Below the pieces are notes generated by a model, which was given only the letters and a program-made list of their open reading frames with translations, ran no database searches and was not told the DNA's origin. Source: Isoetes taiwanensis (taxonomy: Eukaryota; Streptophyta; Lycopodiopsida; Isoetales; Isoetaceae). Taken from it: a stretch of DNA of 64,000 nucleotides. Location: contig JAJEKV010000078.1 of NCBI GenBank assembly GCA_021234155.1, forward strand, positions 1,798,001-1,862,000. The letters run 5' to 3'. A program made the position numbers and the translations under genes. This document shows, piece by piece, positions 11,870 to 24,201 of this stretch (positions within the stretch are counted from its first letter, which is position 1; each line of letters begins with the position of its first letter).

Positions 11870-12383
11870 TCGTGCCATAATCAATGCTGCATTCACCCCA
11901 GATCTCTTTCGAGGAAATGTTCTCCTAAACATGTATATGAAGTGTGACAGCATTGAAGATGTCTACCATGTGTTTGCTAAGATGCATAGGCACAATGCCC
12001 TCTCATGGACTACAATCGTAGGTGGATTTGTTCAGGAACATGATGCAGAGATGGCTCTTCATCTAAATCATTACATGCAGAAGCTTTCTTGCACAATTTT
12101 CGTTTGGAAGCATTAAACCATCTACGCAGATGTAATTCGTTAACAGCCTTACCTTCTTTCTTGTTTTTATGGAGCGGTCTGCAAATTGTTTTTCACAGGA
12201 AAGAAGAGAAACATTTACAAGCTACCATTTGCTACATTAAGCCGAGATATAAGGCCATGGTATCATGGAGTGTCATTATCTCTGGATATGCTCAAATTGG
12301 ACAAGGCAGGATTGTTGCTTCTCTTTTTTATCAAAGAGGAAGGGTTTCAGCCAAACATGCGATTGCATATCCTGAGGTGTTAG
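11870..12383 (+). pseudogene. PPR gene fragment inside the Helitron
   Basis: Reading from about 11874: IINAAFTPDLFRGNVLLNMY, then MKCDSIEDVYHVFAKMHRHN and ALSWTTIVGGFVQEHDAEMA. After a frame break comes AMVSWSVIISGYAQIGQG (about 12255-12308). These are consecutive PLS-type PPR motifs, but they do not belong to the interrupted host PPR, whose frame rejoins without them. Stops and a frame change mean it is not functional. It is probably a captured fragment or an older insertion. Confidence 0.7.
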
Positions 12384-12409
12384 TTGATGGCAACTTGTTC
12401 CATGTCTAG

Positions 12410-15400
12410 ATATAGTCTGGAACCCTTTGTGTCCATGTTTCTACCCTAAGGTACAGTGATCCTAACTCAGCTTTGATTTTGTTTGGTTGGTCATGTATGG
12501 TTCTCCCTGAGTTCAGAACGTCTTTGTGCTATATGCCACTCAAATTTATCTAGCTTTTCATGTGGTATTTGTGAGGGGAAATATAAAATTGTTCGTACTG
12601 TTTGCGGACATCCAGCACATGCCCTAAAGACCTTCAACCTTCAAAGGATGGAGAGAATTACAAATATTTGACAAAAATACCAATGAAAAGGGATCAAGCA
12701 TGATATGCGACATGATATTCACTAGCTTGCTCAGCCCTTATTTGCAGTTTATTTCTATCAGCAACTACTTTACTGCTTTATGGCGAAATAATGCGATTAC
12801 TTTTACAGATGTCATGGGCACATTCAGTAGATAGGATGTTCTAAATTGCAAGGAATTCCAGCAAAAACATGCAACCTTGTTAAAAGATGTTCCAACTCCT
12901 CCCAGTTTGCAGGATCTTGATATGATCTCTTGTGATGAACTAAAGCTGAAGCTTGTCTCAATTCTGGTGAAGTCATAGACATGGATTTCTGATAGTCCAA
13001 ATAACCTGTATTCATGTTGTTGTGGACTGAATTGCATTTTCTCACTTGATGTTACTTTTCACCTAACAGATATAGTCAAAATGTGGAATAGATAATTATC
13101 TACAGTTGGGGTATATTTGCTAAGCGTATCCTACAAGGCATTGTATGTCTTGTATTCTCTATAGGCACGCCTACATCCATATTTTAGTGTGAAACATTCT
13201 TGGCTATGTGGTAACACCTAAGAAGTAAGTGATAAGAATGCAGTGGAAAATTTATATTTACAGCTGCAGGCAAAACAGGCCTGCTCAACCATCAAATTTT
13301 GTGCTTGATTAACAAAAACAAGTTCTATAAATCTCATTATAAGCTTTGCCTTGACTGGCTCTGTTTTTTGCTGCCGTGAGGTTGATCTATTTAGGATAAT
13401 CGTGCTAGAGGACATGCATTGCAATGATGACGAGTTGATCTATAATTTGCAGAAGTTTACATACAAATTGATGTTTGGCTACATGTAGGAAGATGCTGGA
13501 TGCTATGTCTCTATTTTTGCAACAAGGCAATATTGGTGTAATGCGCATGCTAGATGTTTGTGCAGGCCCAAGTGGAGCTTGCCAAGTTGAAGCAGAGCAC
13601 ATAGGTAAGGTGCTAATGCCAATATTGATGTTGTAGTAGATTGGTGTTTAGGCAAGCTTTCAGCCATGCAAAGGCTAATGCTAGATTTTTTACTTTTGGC
13701 GAGCAGAGAACTATATTTGAAGAGACGCTTATAAAAATTCTGGTGAGGAATGAGACATGAAAACATGAGTTTTCTGTAGTATGCCTTCCTTGAAGCAATA
13801 GTTTTCGTATTGAAGATTGTGAACCACATTGCCTGGTCGCAGCAAGAGTGCATGGCTTTCAACATTTTCTGGTGCAATTTTCCTTGCAAGGATATGCTTG
13901 TAAAATATCTGTATTTTCATGTGAGTTTCTTCCTCTGCTACATTTCATGATGATAACCGCTGCTAGGTTTTATGTGATCTGATAATCAGTCTTCTTCAGC
14001 TACTAGACAATGAAGCTTTTCTCTGCAATTTACGTTTTCTCAATCTTTCAAGTTAAATGAATTCATAGCTATGTTTGCAAACAGAAGTATTGTGCATAAT
14101 TTATCTCTGAAATTTTCTGTTTAGAGCAGGTTGTGCATGCAGGTGTTGGCTCTTTGATTCTATGTAAAGATTGGGAGATCCATCGGGCCACAGTATCGTC
14201 TTCACCAGGCCGTTTAGATAAGGGATTTCTAGGTGGGGCTATGCTATCAGCCGTGGTTGGAATTCAGGGCAAAAATCGGGTCCTGTTGGTACACTGTTCA
14301 TTTTAACCTGTATTATCCTGTTTATTTCAATTTCAGACTTCATATCTTATAAATCGATTGGGAACAGGTGGTTTTTACAAACCGAAAATCTGGAATACAG
14401 TATCACAAAATCCAAAACATAATGGATCCGGTGGTAGATCCATCCATAGCCAATCGCTGGCAGGAAATCCGAGTTGCCAGTAGTCTGCTGCAAGTAGATA
14501 GAGCCGATCTAAGTCAGCTTTTTATTCTTTGAATAAGCAACGTTTATTAGGTTCAAGATGCCCCCTCCTGTTCTCGACTTTGCATCTATTGTTATTGTGA
14601 ATATAATGCGCCCTGATTACGATTCCATGTATTGTCTCTAATGTTATTTTGTATTTTTGTCTCCAATGTATTTTATATTTAATGTTTTTGTCTCTAATGT
14701 ATTTTATATTTTCACGATGCATACAATTTCACGATTCCATGTATCCTTCACATTGTTGGGAGCTAAAAAGCAGGAAGGGTTAACCTATATGTTCGCCTTG
14801 CATTAAAGTTTCGCCCCTTCACGAACCTTTTTATAGGAGCATCTAGCAGGTTGTGAGACAACATCAGGCCAATATGTCTGCCACACAATAAAAATCACCC
14901 TCATATGGAACTTTCCTAGGAACACCAATGGGGTTGCATGGCAACATTAACTAACCAAGTTAGTTTAGATCTCATACACATGCATATGATAATGGTATTT
15001 GCATATATTTAAATTGGTCTTTTTTTTAAGGGCAAGAATGATTTAGCATGTCTCCAACAACTCTACATATAAGAAGATATTGTGTAACCTAGATAAATGG
15101 AAAATAACTCTTATAGTTGACTAATCACGCCTAGAGGTTTCCCGTTATCAATGATTTTTACATACTCCACTGCAAACCCAAATTGTCATTTACATAGCCT
15201 ATGTCCTAACTTTTTTAACATTTAGATGAAAAGTGCCCATGTTATATGGTATGCATGTGTCTATGGTTGTTACTCTTTGAAAGCATGTAGGTGAAAAAAG
15301 CACCTCATTTTTTGACAAAAACACCCAAAACACTTCGATAAAAAACCACATCTAAGTTCCCCCCCTGTATTTTATGGTTGAAGTCATATTTTGTCTTTTC

Positions 15401-15963
15401 AGAATGGATTGCCTTTACTTGGACCATAGTGCTTAGGACAACCCTCTTACTATTTTCTTATTTTTTGAGACCCTATTGTATGCTATGTTCAGGAGCTTCA
15501 ACAACAAGTGGGTCGATTCTGCGAGGGCATTTTGCCTTAGTTGGTTCTATATTCCTGGCTTCATAATCCATGGTCCCATTAGTTCTGTTCATTACATCAT
15601 ATTGTAGTGAACATAGACTTTTCTTTAACACCATAATAACACATGGTTTGGTCTGGACATAGAGTGTCTAAATGATGGAAACGATATCAAAAACCAAAAT
15701 GCATCACTAGGAAGTAAACAATAAGACATGCATAGTAGGTTTCCAACCCAAAAAACTTAAAATGTCATTCAAAGGTATTCCAAAGTTTTCTTTCCCTTCT
15801 CGCAAAGCTTTTGAAAACATGGCTCCTGGTCTATAAATTTGTAACTTAGATGAGAAATATTGAAATAACCATGTTATAAAATAATGGAAACTACAACATA
15901 TATGAATTTGCACCCCTTGAATTTATAAATCTTATTAACTTTTGAATTCAATCTCGAGGAAAA
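12410..15963. other. Helitron interior without a clear gene
   Basis: No Rep/helicase. A weak PPR-like stretch (MRMLDVCAGPSGACQVEAEH, about 13536-13602) ends at a possible splice donor. A Cys-rich frame near 12530-12600 (CAICHSNLSSFSCGICEG) resembles a zinc-finger scrap but fits no family I know. The remainder is AT-rich and stop-laden. Confidence 0.4.
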
Positions 15964-15991
15964 GCCCAGCAACGCTGGGCACTTTTTCTAG
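15964..15991 (+). other. Helitron 3' terminus: hairpin plus CTAG
   Basis: Perfect 7-bp stem GCCCAGC/GCTGGGC with a 3-base loop, a T-rich spacer (ACTTTTT), then the terminal CTAG. The next base (T, 15992) is host PPR sequence. In Helitrons this hairpin marks the rolling-circle termination site. Confidence 0.85.
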
Positions 15992-17327
15992 TATAATCTA
16001 AAACCAAATGCCTTCACGTTTGTCAACATCCTAAGTGCATGCCTTGCAAAGTTACTATATGTCCAAGGAAAATTACTCCATGCAAAAATCATGGAAGCTG
16101 GACATGAATCAAGCACACATGTTAGCAATTCTCTTATTGATATGTACGCAAAATGTGGAAGCATAGAAGATGCTTGGCAAACATTTTATAAGATGCCTAC
16201 AAGAGACACCATCTCATGGAATGCATTGATTGGGGCATATGTGCATTATGGAAGAAGGATGAAAGCTATCAAACTCTTCTATGGCATGCACTTAGAACAT
16301 TTAGAACTGGAAAAAGTTACGTTTGTCAACATATTTTGTGCATGTGCAACAGAGATGCTTCATGAGTATGGGAAAAAGCTTCATGCAGATATTTTGAAAG
16401 CAGGATATGAGTCTAATAATATGATTGGGACAAATCTGGTTCACATGTGTACAAAGTGCAACATCATGGGAAATGCAGGTCTTAGGCAAATGCAGAGTGA
16501 AGGTCAGACACCAAAAATTGACATTTTCTAGTGTTATAGCTATCTGTGCTATTTTTGAACAAGGGAGACTAATCCATTCCAAGGCACTTGAAGCCATGCC
16601 TAGACTAGATGTAGATGTTTACATGTATTGTAAAATGTGGGAGCTTGGATGATGATTGAAATTATTCCTTGGAATGCCTGTAAGAGATAGCATTTCATGG
16701 AAAGCACTGATTTCAGGATATGCTGACCAAGGAAATGCAAGCATGGTTCTTGGTCTTTTTGAAGCACTGCAGCAGAATTGTGTCAAGGTGGATAACTTTG
16801 TCTTTGACAGAGTTTTGAATGCCTATGCAGATTTGTGGTTTCTAGGACAAGGGAAACATGTACATTCAAAGATCTTAAGATATGAAGGCGGATTAGATAT
16901 TTTCCTTGATAGTGCTTTGGTAGACATGTATGCAAAATGTGGAAGCATATGTGATGCAAGCAATGTGTTTGGACATAATGCGTGTGCATGTAATATCATG
17001 GAATGCATTGATTGCTGGATATGGGCAATTTAGTGGCAAGGAAGCCATGAAGCTAGTGAAGCAAATGGAAAAGGAAAATGTTATAGCAAACAACTCTACA
17101 TTCTTGCTGCATGCATCCATGCCGCTCGATTGAAGGAGGGCTGTTATTACTTTCTTATTATGACTGAAGGCCATAGTATCATGCCAACCTCTGAGCATTA
17201 TGCTGGTCTTATTGACATCCTTGGGCATGCTGGTCATTTATGTAAAGCAGAGGAGGTCATGGACTCTGTGCCTTTTGAAGTTTGCGCATCAGAGTGGGCA
17301 TCTCTTCTCTGTGCATGTACAACTTAA

Positions 17328-18590
17328 ACTGCAGATGTGCTTCGAAACTGACAAATTTGCTTCCTTAACAACTTGATTATGTTAGAGAGAATTTATTGTT
17401 CCGTTGTAGACATTATAAAAACGCCTGCTTCACAACAATGATGTCCTGGAAGGCATCTTGTTGTTTATTTATGGATGGCCGCAATCTCACCCACACGTTG
17501 ACTTAATCTCACTTGCATCAAAATGCTAAATAATCATTTAACATTAGCCACATCCCCATAAATTTCACAATATTTGCAAAACTTTTGATGCATTGCTATC
17601 CTTCAGAGGAACACACATGTCTAATTTATTATAGTTAAGCTAGAAAATGTGCTCAGCCTTTTCTTCGATGTAAGTTCAAAAATTAATCTACATATCAAGC
17701 TTGACTATGTTCTCGGGCATAAGTTAAAGTTGGAGCAGATTAAAATGGTGCTCTAGTATTAAGAATGTAGTGAGATGAGGCAAGTGTAAAAATAATAGGT
17801 GTGCTAAAATAATAGTGTGTCAGGAACTTATTTACGCCTTACAAATATTTGAGTTTTGGAAAAAAAGGGTTTTCATCTAGCGGCTGCCAGCTGACCTGGC
17901 AATCGTGATGGCAGCCAACCAGAACAATTCAAACGGAAATTTCTCTGCTTAAAATTCTCCAACGGAAAAAGGGGCTTGAAATCTTGCTCCAAATTTGTCT
18001 TTACGACTTGGTTGGCAGTGCCGCTGCAGCAGAGGAACGAGAGATCGGCAAGAGATCAACAGAACTTTTTGTGATAAAAAACAGCTTGAACAAGAGCGAA
18101 ATTTCAAGCCCATTCTTTTTTAGTAGACCTTCAAAATCTGAATTATGTACTAGGTTGAGAAAATTACATGAGGGAATTTCCTGAGGTGGCGACGCAGTAG
18201 CGCCCAAGCGACAAAGCCGCAGCTCCGCCAAGTTTGGCAGGCTGCCAAGGGAATATTCCCGAGACAGGAAACTTTACCTTACGTAATAAATTGTTGCTTC
18301 AAATTTCCACCAATGAAGTTGTGCCACATTAGCATTCAAGTACATTTCCTTTGTAGCTATAATAGCCGTAAGGCATCTGGCTTACCTGGAAAAGAGCCAG
18401 GAACATACTGTTGATACAACAAGAAATGTTTCCACAGAGGATCAACATCTCGTTTTATGAGTTTCAGTCATCGGCTCAGGAGACTCAAATATAAATTATT
18501 CTGCACATTGTACATTTGTTGGGTTCCTTAGGTTCTAATTAAAGAAACTGAGCTTCCAATTAATGGAACTGAGCTTCCAATGGAGATGAT
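17328..18590. other. Intergenic, no gene recognised
   Basis: Contains short inverted pieces near 17970-18115 (GGGCTTGAAATCTTGCTC versus GAGCGAAATTTCAAGCCC) flanking about 100 bases, and GGCTGCC-type inverted motifs near 17880 and 18237. It may be a small foldback element. No coding signal. Confidence 0.4.
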
Positions 18591-18636
18591 CATGGTCATG
18601 GTCATGGTCATGGTCATGGTCATGGTCATGGTCATG
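18591..18636. repeat. Hexanucleotide microsatellite (CATGGT)n
   Basis: About seven and a half uninterrupted CATGGT units, followed by diverged CATGAT/TATGGT units to about 18648. Confidence 0.95.
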
Positions 18637-18849
18637 ATTATGGTTATGCAATCCTTGTTCCCCTTGATTTGCCCTTTTTTGGCTTTCTCTCTCTAGGATT
18701 TACAGTCTCTCTCTAGCCCCAAAACCCCCAAACCCCTAAAAGGTGCTCTGACCTACGTTTTTGGTCCCCAAATTGGATTCTGAGCGCAATTTTGTATGCC
18801 AGAGAGCCCACTGCCTTTGGAAGTCAGTGTACAGAATAATGTTGAGCTA

Positions 18850-20925
18850 GGCTCCAACATTTGCCTGACATTGCTATAGCCCAACCAACTGCCTCTTGGC
18901 CTTGCCTAGCCTGGCCACAGCCCTGCCCCAGCCTGCCTAGCCCTGCCACACCTGACAAGCCTCTGCCATAGCCTACCCAAACCTTGCTTGACGTGCCATA
19001 CCCCAAGTCATGGCCACAGAAGCAGCCCAGTGTCCGGACTCACCCCTAGCAGGTGAGCTTCCACAGACCACAACACCCCACCTCGGGCAAACCCCAAAGA
19101 CAAAATGGGGCGACCTCCCATGCCAGCGAGCCTGCACCCTTAGGAAAACCAAGAAGGGCCACCAAGGAAGCGGCCCCCTGCAGACGCAATGGGCAAGGGA
19201 GAGACATCCTCCATGAAGAAGGAGGCCCGGGCCAAGGCCCACATAGCCAGGCCGGCTCGGCAGACGGAAGTTGGCCGCTTTCGAGGGCCCCAGGGGCCCG
19301 CCCGCTAAGCGTAATCCTTGGGCCGCCATCCAAGATGGGGTTGAGGCCAATAGTGCCCGCATTGCGGGCCTAGAGACGGAGATGGAGTCTGCAACATCCC
19401 ACGGGTTGCGCAGACAGTTGGTGATAGCTAAACAACAGATCACTGAGTTGGAGACCCAAGCACACCGGTGGGCAGACAAAGATCTTGGTGCACTCGAGAG
19501 ACAGCAAGACCGGCAGGTGCTTATAGACATGCAGGCTCGAGTGGATACCCTGGACGCTGCGAGACAGGACAGGGACCGGGCAGCGCGCGAGGCACTTGCA
19601 ATCACGTCTCAGCTCCACATCGAGGTCGATGAGGCCAATGCCATGGCACGACGCGCACAGGCCACACTCCAGTTGGAAGTTGAGGAGGCTACCGCTGCAA
19701 GACAGAGGTTGCAGGCCGCCTTGGAAGTTAACTAGGCAAAGAGCCCCCACGGGAGAAGGATTTGGCACGGACCAGAAATGCAGAGGCTCCGCCCGGCCGC
19801 TGCCCAAAGAAGGCAAGGGCCTCCAGCAGAGGTGCATGAACAATGGCGGCCTTGACGCCGGGAGATGGCAAGATAGACCAAGCCTTGCAAGAGTCGGTGA
19901 GCCCGGACTTGAGAACGAAAGGCCGCAGCACATTACGACACACTAGTACCGCCAGCCCAACAACCTACAAGACGCCAATGGGGTCGGTGGTCGCTGAGCA
20001 CCCGCGACAGCGCACCCCGCCGCCCCATCATCATCACGTGCGCCACCAGGCGAGAGTGGGCGGTGCCCTCACCGGACGAGCTCCGTGAGCCTGAGGACGG
20101 ACAACAACACGTAGTTCGAGGGCTGCCGGAAAAGGAGAGAATCTCACCGGAAGATACACACCACGGGTGCATGGCGTTTCGGTCGGGACACCTTTCGGGA
20201 TTCTGTGACCCGCCGGCATGGGGTCAATGCCGAGCCACAGCCCAGCAGTCGTGGTGTTCACGATTGCGGGATGCACAAGTTGAGAGGCCATACTGCGACA
20301 AGGACAAGTTCTTGAAGGGCACATCTACGTATGTGGCCGGGATCTTACTCGGTTAAGCGGGGAGGCCAGCGGGGGAGTTCCCGGGTCGGGGCCTTGCCGT
20401 CGACAAGATCTTTTGCAGCCCCACCTTCGCCAAATGCTACCCTGCTGCCTCGCTCACGATCCTCCGCAATCGCCCCTACAACTTCGATGCGCTCTCGCCG
20501 GCCAAATCGCCCCTGCCCCCCGGCTTACGCTTGTCCGCCCCCCCCCAACTTCGGTCTGCTCCCGCCGGCTTTGGTCCATCCGTGACACACACTACACAAG
20601 CATCTCCGACCAGCTCAATAGGAATTGTGCCTCCCGTGGTGATGAAGGCTGTCGGGGGCTTCCGTGGCAGAAGGGCGATAGCCTCAATTCAGTGGCTGTG
20701 GACATGGACCTCATCTTCCTCATGGAGACATGGGAACACCCAGACCACAGGCTGCCCGATCTGCCAGGGCACCAGCATTTTTCAGTGTTCAATGGTTGTA
20801 CAGGGAGACGTGGGCATGGTGGGGTTGCCTGCTACTACCGGGTAGCCTTGGCACATTTGGTTTCCCTCCAGAAGACTGATACACAACCTAACAAAGTCAA
20901 AATGAAAATGTGGTCAAGATAGATG
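18850..20925 (+). mobile_element. LINE, 5' portion: ORF1-like coiled coil and start of ORF2 endonuclease
   Basis: GC-rich DNA unlike its surroundings. A frame at 19271-19735 (no ATG at its start) encodes a heptad-rich coiled coil (ITELETQ…, LQLEVEEATAARQRLQAALE), as in LINE ORF1 proteins. After stop-rich Pro/Arg-coding sequence, about 20690-20890 reads VAVDMDLIFLMETWEHPDH, then RRGHGGVACYYRV. That is the N-terminal part of an apurinic endonuclease-like ORF2. It then stops abruptly in AT-rich DNA. The missing endonuclease middle and the reverse transcriptase appear at 24.2-24.66 kb (minus) and 31.97-34.8 kb (plus), plausibly the same element broken apart. Confidence 0.65.
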
Positions 20926-22855
20926 GAAACCCAATTCAAAAAGCTAAAGTCATTCCAAAACCTCCAGACTCCTTTTTTGTTTCTAAAACCTCCAGGCTAT
21001 TTGCTTGTTTATCGTAAGAATAAGCCTGATTTGTCTTTTGGGTCTCTATATCTGCATAAAAAGTAGCATAGCAAAATCAGCGAGCTCTATTTGCAAATGA
21101 ACAATTCAGACTAGGAGAAATGCAAGGGTTTGGATACAGATGCAAAATAGAGAGATAAATCTGAGCATAAAAAAAAAGAACTCAAGATAATTGAGCATAA
21201 AAACGAACCCAAAATAAACTATCACAAATACCATGGGGCAAAGAATTCCACAAGCTAGATCTCGTTGCTATGCAGCAAAGCTTCATCAAAAGTTTTGAAT
21301 AGCTCCACAAATGCAGTCGTCTCCTTTTTACTTCCCTTTTTATCACCTCCATGCTTAGTCTTTCTTGTCAACCTATTGGTTGCAAGTAGCTTAGCCGGAA
21401 ATTATCATTGTTTTCAACAGTTGTAATAATAACATTTTGCACACATCAACAGTTATAACGAAATAGCTCTATGTACTTTTGCACCACTTCCATTGCATGC
21501 TGCACAGGTCACCAATCGATGTACAGTAATAACCTTTTGTGTCCTAAATATGGCTTCTGCAAACTCCAGTTCAATTGTGTACCTGCATTAGTATCATAAA
21601 TCCATGAGCATTAAATCCATAAGCGATCTATCTCGAAGGTTAATACAGATCCCTGTGTAACTAACTATAGAAGCATAGAAAATAATAAGGCAAAATCCAT
21701 GAGAGAAAAACAGGCCCGAATGAAGGGTCCGGAAAAGTGTGCCAAAATATAGTAAACACAAATCATAATGATGGAGCAAAACAATTAGAACATACTTGGT
21801 ACATAATGTGTAAGGATAAAAGCATTGTCAGATCGGCGGTTTGTATTAGAGTGTCCGTAATGCACACATACCGTGGACATGTCATGCGATACATAGGAGA
21901 AACAGGTCAAGGGAAGTAGATAGAAATATGTAGAAGATATTCAGCCAGATACGTAAAGAGAGGAGGAAAACGAAAACAAATGAAATGTGTATTATTACAG
22001 CTTAAACTCATCATTCAGATCAGATCATTCAGTTGGGGCATCATTCATATAGTGCACTTTATCTCTCCTATGAATTCTTATAAATATATCATTGCTTTTG
22101 ATACATGTGCCTCGATTCTAAAATTTCTATCGTAAATCAGCTTCAAAAAGATCGATACGAGATTGACATTTTATATGCCAACTTTTCTGTCTAAAGAATC
22201 ATAAGTTAGAAGACCATTAAGCCTCATCTCCTAATTAAACCACTGGTGCAAGCTCAATTTAATTCAACATATGGCTTCTTTGCTACCTATACATTACTCT
22301 TTGCAAAAGAGGGCTCGTAGTTTTCTTACAGATCATTTTGGACAAGGACTGGATCGTGGCTTTTGTAGCATCCTTTCCTTTACTCATTCTCATGTTCTAT
22401 TCTTCATATTCCATTTTTAATCGCTTTCTACAATCGTTCTACCACACAATGCTTGTGCTTTGCACCATATATACCTAAATGCAGAAACCTATTTACATAT
22501 GCTCACGTGCACATACACCTACATACATAGAGAGGGGAGGGGACAGGAGGAGCATGAATTCACTGAAGGTCATATCCCCTTTTGATGCTAGAAGTTCTTC
22601 TTCTCTGGAGTTCCTCCACTTCACCAAACATAGACTCGAAAAGATCGAAAGGGTTGTGCTGAGTAGAAAAGTTGTTAGATAGAAAACCAAAATCTCAGGT
22701 CAATTTTCCTCACTGCATTTTACATAAGTCCTCTAACATGAACTCAAATCAACTCACCCCAACAATTAAAACTCTCTATGCTTGAAACATCAGCGTTACA
22801 GTGTGTAACCATCAATAATTGGCTCAGATCAATCGACTTCAAGCATCAAGATATG
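20926..22855. other. Intergenic, no gene recognised
   Basis: AT-rich, short frames only on both strands. A small repeated motif GAGCATAAAAA…AACCCAAAATAA lies near 21170-21215. Nothing further. Confidence 0.4.
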
Positions 22856-22996
22856 TTATGAGAATTGTGCCTTTGCCTTGTACCAAACGGTTGTCGGGTC
22901 ATAGGTACTTATGAAACCAGGTTTTGGATCACTACCATTAATTCTAACCTCCCCAAATTGGTCATATGCTGCTCTTTTCTCATCATCTGACAGAAC
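22856..22996 (-). pseudogene. DnaJ (J-domain) last-exon fragment
   Basis: On the minus strand an acceptor (TTCCAG|GTTCTG, exon start 22996) is followed by VLSDDEKRAAYDQFGEV, the end of a J domain (helix IV and the YDQFGE motif of chloroplast/DnaJA-type cochaperones). Then come RINGSDPKPGFISTYDPT and a stop. The HPD motif and the preceding exons are not found upstream, and no Gly-rich or zinc region follows. Either a captured exon or the residue of a pseudogene. Confidence 0.65.
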
Positions 22997-23074
22997 CTGG
23001 AACCATAACTCAGTGGAATGATAAGAAAGAATTATCCCTAATTGAGGATATAGCATCAAAGCACAAATTTTCAT

Positions 23075-24165
23075 TTAAAAGGAATATGCTCCTGTTACGT
23101 TTAAATGCACGAGAACAATGAAACAAGATTAGCAAGATGCAGACGATTTACAAATCACAAATAATCTGCCTTTCCATGACCAAATGTGGAGACATCACCT
23201 TTTCAGCATCACAATCAACATTGTCCAAGATTCACTTCTGCCTTTTGCTGCCTTTTTCTATTCAGAAGCCAGTTTCTTGCAGTCATCACACCTGTAAGAG
23301 AGGGATCAATAGTCTGTAAGACAAAATAATTTAGCAAGCAACATACGCCACCCAAAATCATGCTTACAACGACTATATACAAACTTGAGATAAAAGTACA
23401 TCAGGAGTGTTCACATCGTATTGCAGTTTGAACTTGGATGAGTCGCCTCCAAATGGGCATACTGCAATCAGACCGATTGAATCCCATTCAATGAAAAAAT
23501 GGCCATAGAGCTAGCGACCCAGTCCCTAGTGCAGGATTCTAAGTTTGATTCTGAATTGAAATTGGTAGAATATGCTGAAGAGCGGGAGAACCCAGTTCCT
23601 GGCGCCAGATTATAAAATTTGCGCGCCATGAACACCCGTCAAGCATTATTCGTGACGGGCCCAAAATTTTAATCGCCATGTATAAAGCACCCTACAAGCA
23701 CCAAGTGTCGTGGACACTAAAAGTGTCCCCCAGCTATATGCGTTTACCCTTGGGTTAGGGCCCTCAGGCCCGGTGGATGTCGCATTTGGTGGTTTTTGCA
23801 GGTTACAGGTCGAGGTCAATTGGCATGGTTGCATTTATCCTCGTGATTGGTCGGCTTATAGATGGATGGCCTTGTAGGCATGAGGCGCCTCATGGAGTTG
23901 GGTGGTTGTTCGGATGAGCGGATGTTTCTCTTCAGTTTGATGGATGCTTATGTTGTTGGGGTCATTGTTTTGCGAACAATGGAGTTGTAGGCTTAAAGCT
24001 TTTTTCATTATCACCTTGTAGTCCACTATACTAGTTTGTCATGGTATTTGATTATACTTGTACACCCAAAAAGGCCAGTGGGCATGAGGGATTTTGTTCG
24101 AAGTGTTCTAAGAATATGATGTACATTTTCATTTTGGAGTAAAGAGGAGGGCTCCTATGGCTCAT
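23075..24165. other. Intergenic, repeat-derived
   Basis: Holds a hairpin (CCCGTCA…TGACGGG, about 23635-23660). The stretch around GTATAAAGCACCC (about 23680-23760) resembles 25640-25716 (AAAGTG(A/T)CCCCCA…CTATATGC in both). That suggests two copies of one repeat family in the same orientation. No gene seen. Confidence 0.45.
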
Positions 24166-24201
24166 TCAGGATGGTTGTTGGTCTGTGTTGGAATTCAACT
24201 A
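24166..24201 (+). repeat. 36-bp inverted repeat, left arm
   Basis: Begins TCAGGATGGTTG and ends GGAATTCAACTA. It is the perfect reverse complement of 26220-26255. It contains TGTTGGAATTC, which resembles an LTR start. The inner edge abuts LINE sequence in minus orientation. Confidence 0.9.

Larger units (their letters stand above)
10828..15991 (+). mobile_element. Non-autonomous Helitron (5164 bp)
   Basis: The 5' end is TCTATATCTATATTC at 10828, preceded by host A. The 3' end is CTAG at 15988-15991, followed by host T. A 7-bp-stem hairpin (GCCCAGC-AAC-GCTGGGC, 15964-15980) lies 7 bases before CTAG. This is the classical Helitron layout (5'-TC, 3' hairpin then CTRR, A|T target, no target duplication). 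No Rep or helicase frame lies inside, so it is non-autonomous. It carries a PPR piece (about 11870-12383), exon-like segments with splice signals (about 11123-11650) and a tandem duplication. This matches Helitron gene-fragment capture, although nested insertion could also explain them. The helicase-bearing Helitron at 35.6-38.7 kb has a similar 3' end and could be a related autonomous source (inference). Confidence 0.85.
10528..17327 (+). pseudogene. PLS-class PPR protein pseudogene, interrupted by a Helitron
   Basis: The left part (10528-10827) encodes MRHEHLDMKN…, with ALAMGKHIHAQTLK and an S-type motif ending in GLFWQMQQ. The right part (15992-17327) resumes with LKPNAFTFVNILSAC and strings of PPR motifs: SLIDMYAKCGSIEDAW, TRDTISWNALIGAY, ALVDMYAKCGSICDAS. 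It ends in an E-domain-like stretch (TSEHYAGLIDILGHAG) near 17190-17327. Such proteins normally act in organelle RNA editing or processing. Joining codon CAA (10825-10827) to TAT (15992-15994) restores one frame, which shows the 5.16-kb interruption is an insertion. The right part has further frame breaks near 16510, 16645, 16980 and 17105, and no DYW domain is visible. It therefore decayed in addition to being split. Confidence is high for the family and for pseudogene status. Confidence 0.88.

Noticed and set aside
13503-13889. 128-codon open frame on the minus strand inside the Helitron
   Set aside because: No motif, no codon pattern, overlaps weak PPR-like sequence on the plus strand; probably chance.
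10828-15991. Reading the PPR interruption as a large intron
   Set aside because: Borders are TC…CTAG with a Helitron hairpin and no GT-AG, and the interior holds unrelated PPR pieces.
18973-19605. 210-codon minus-strand frame in the GC-rich LINE part
   Set aside because: Antisense shadow of the coiled-coil ORF1-like frame in GC-rich DNA; Cys/Ser-rich translation without motif.
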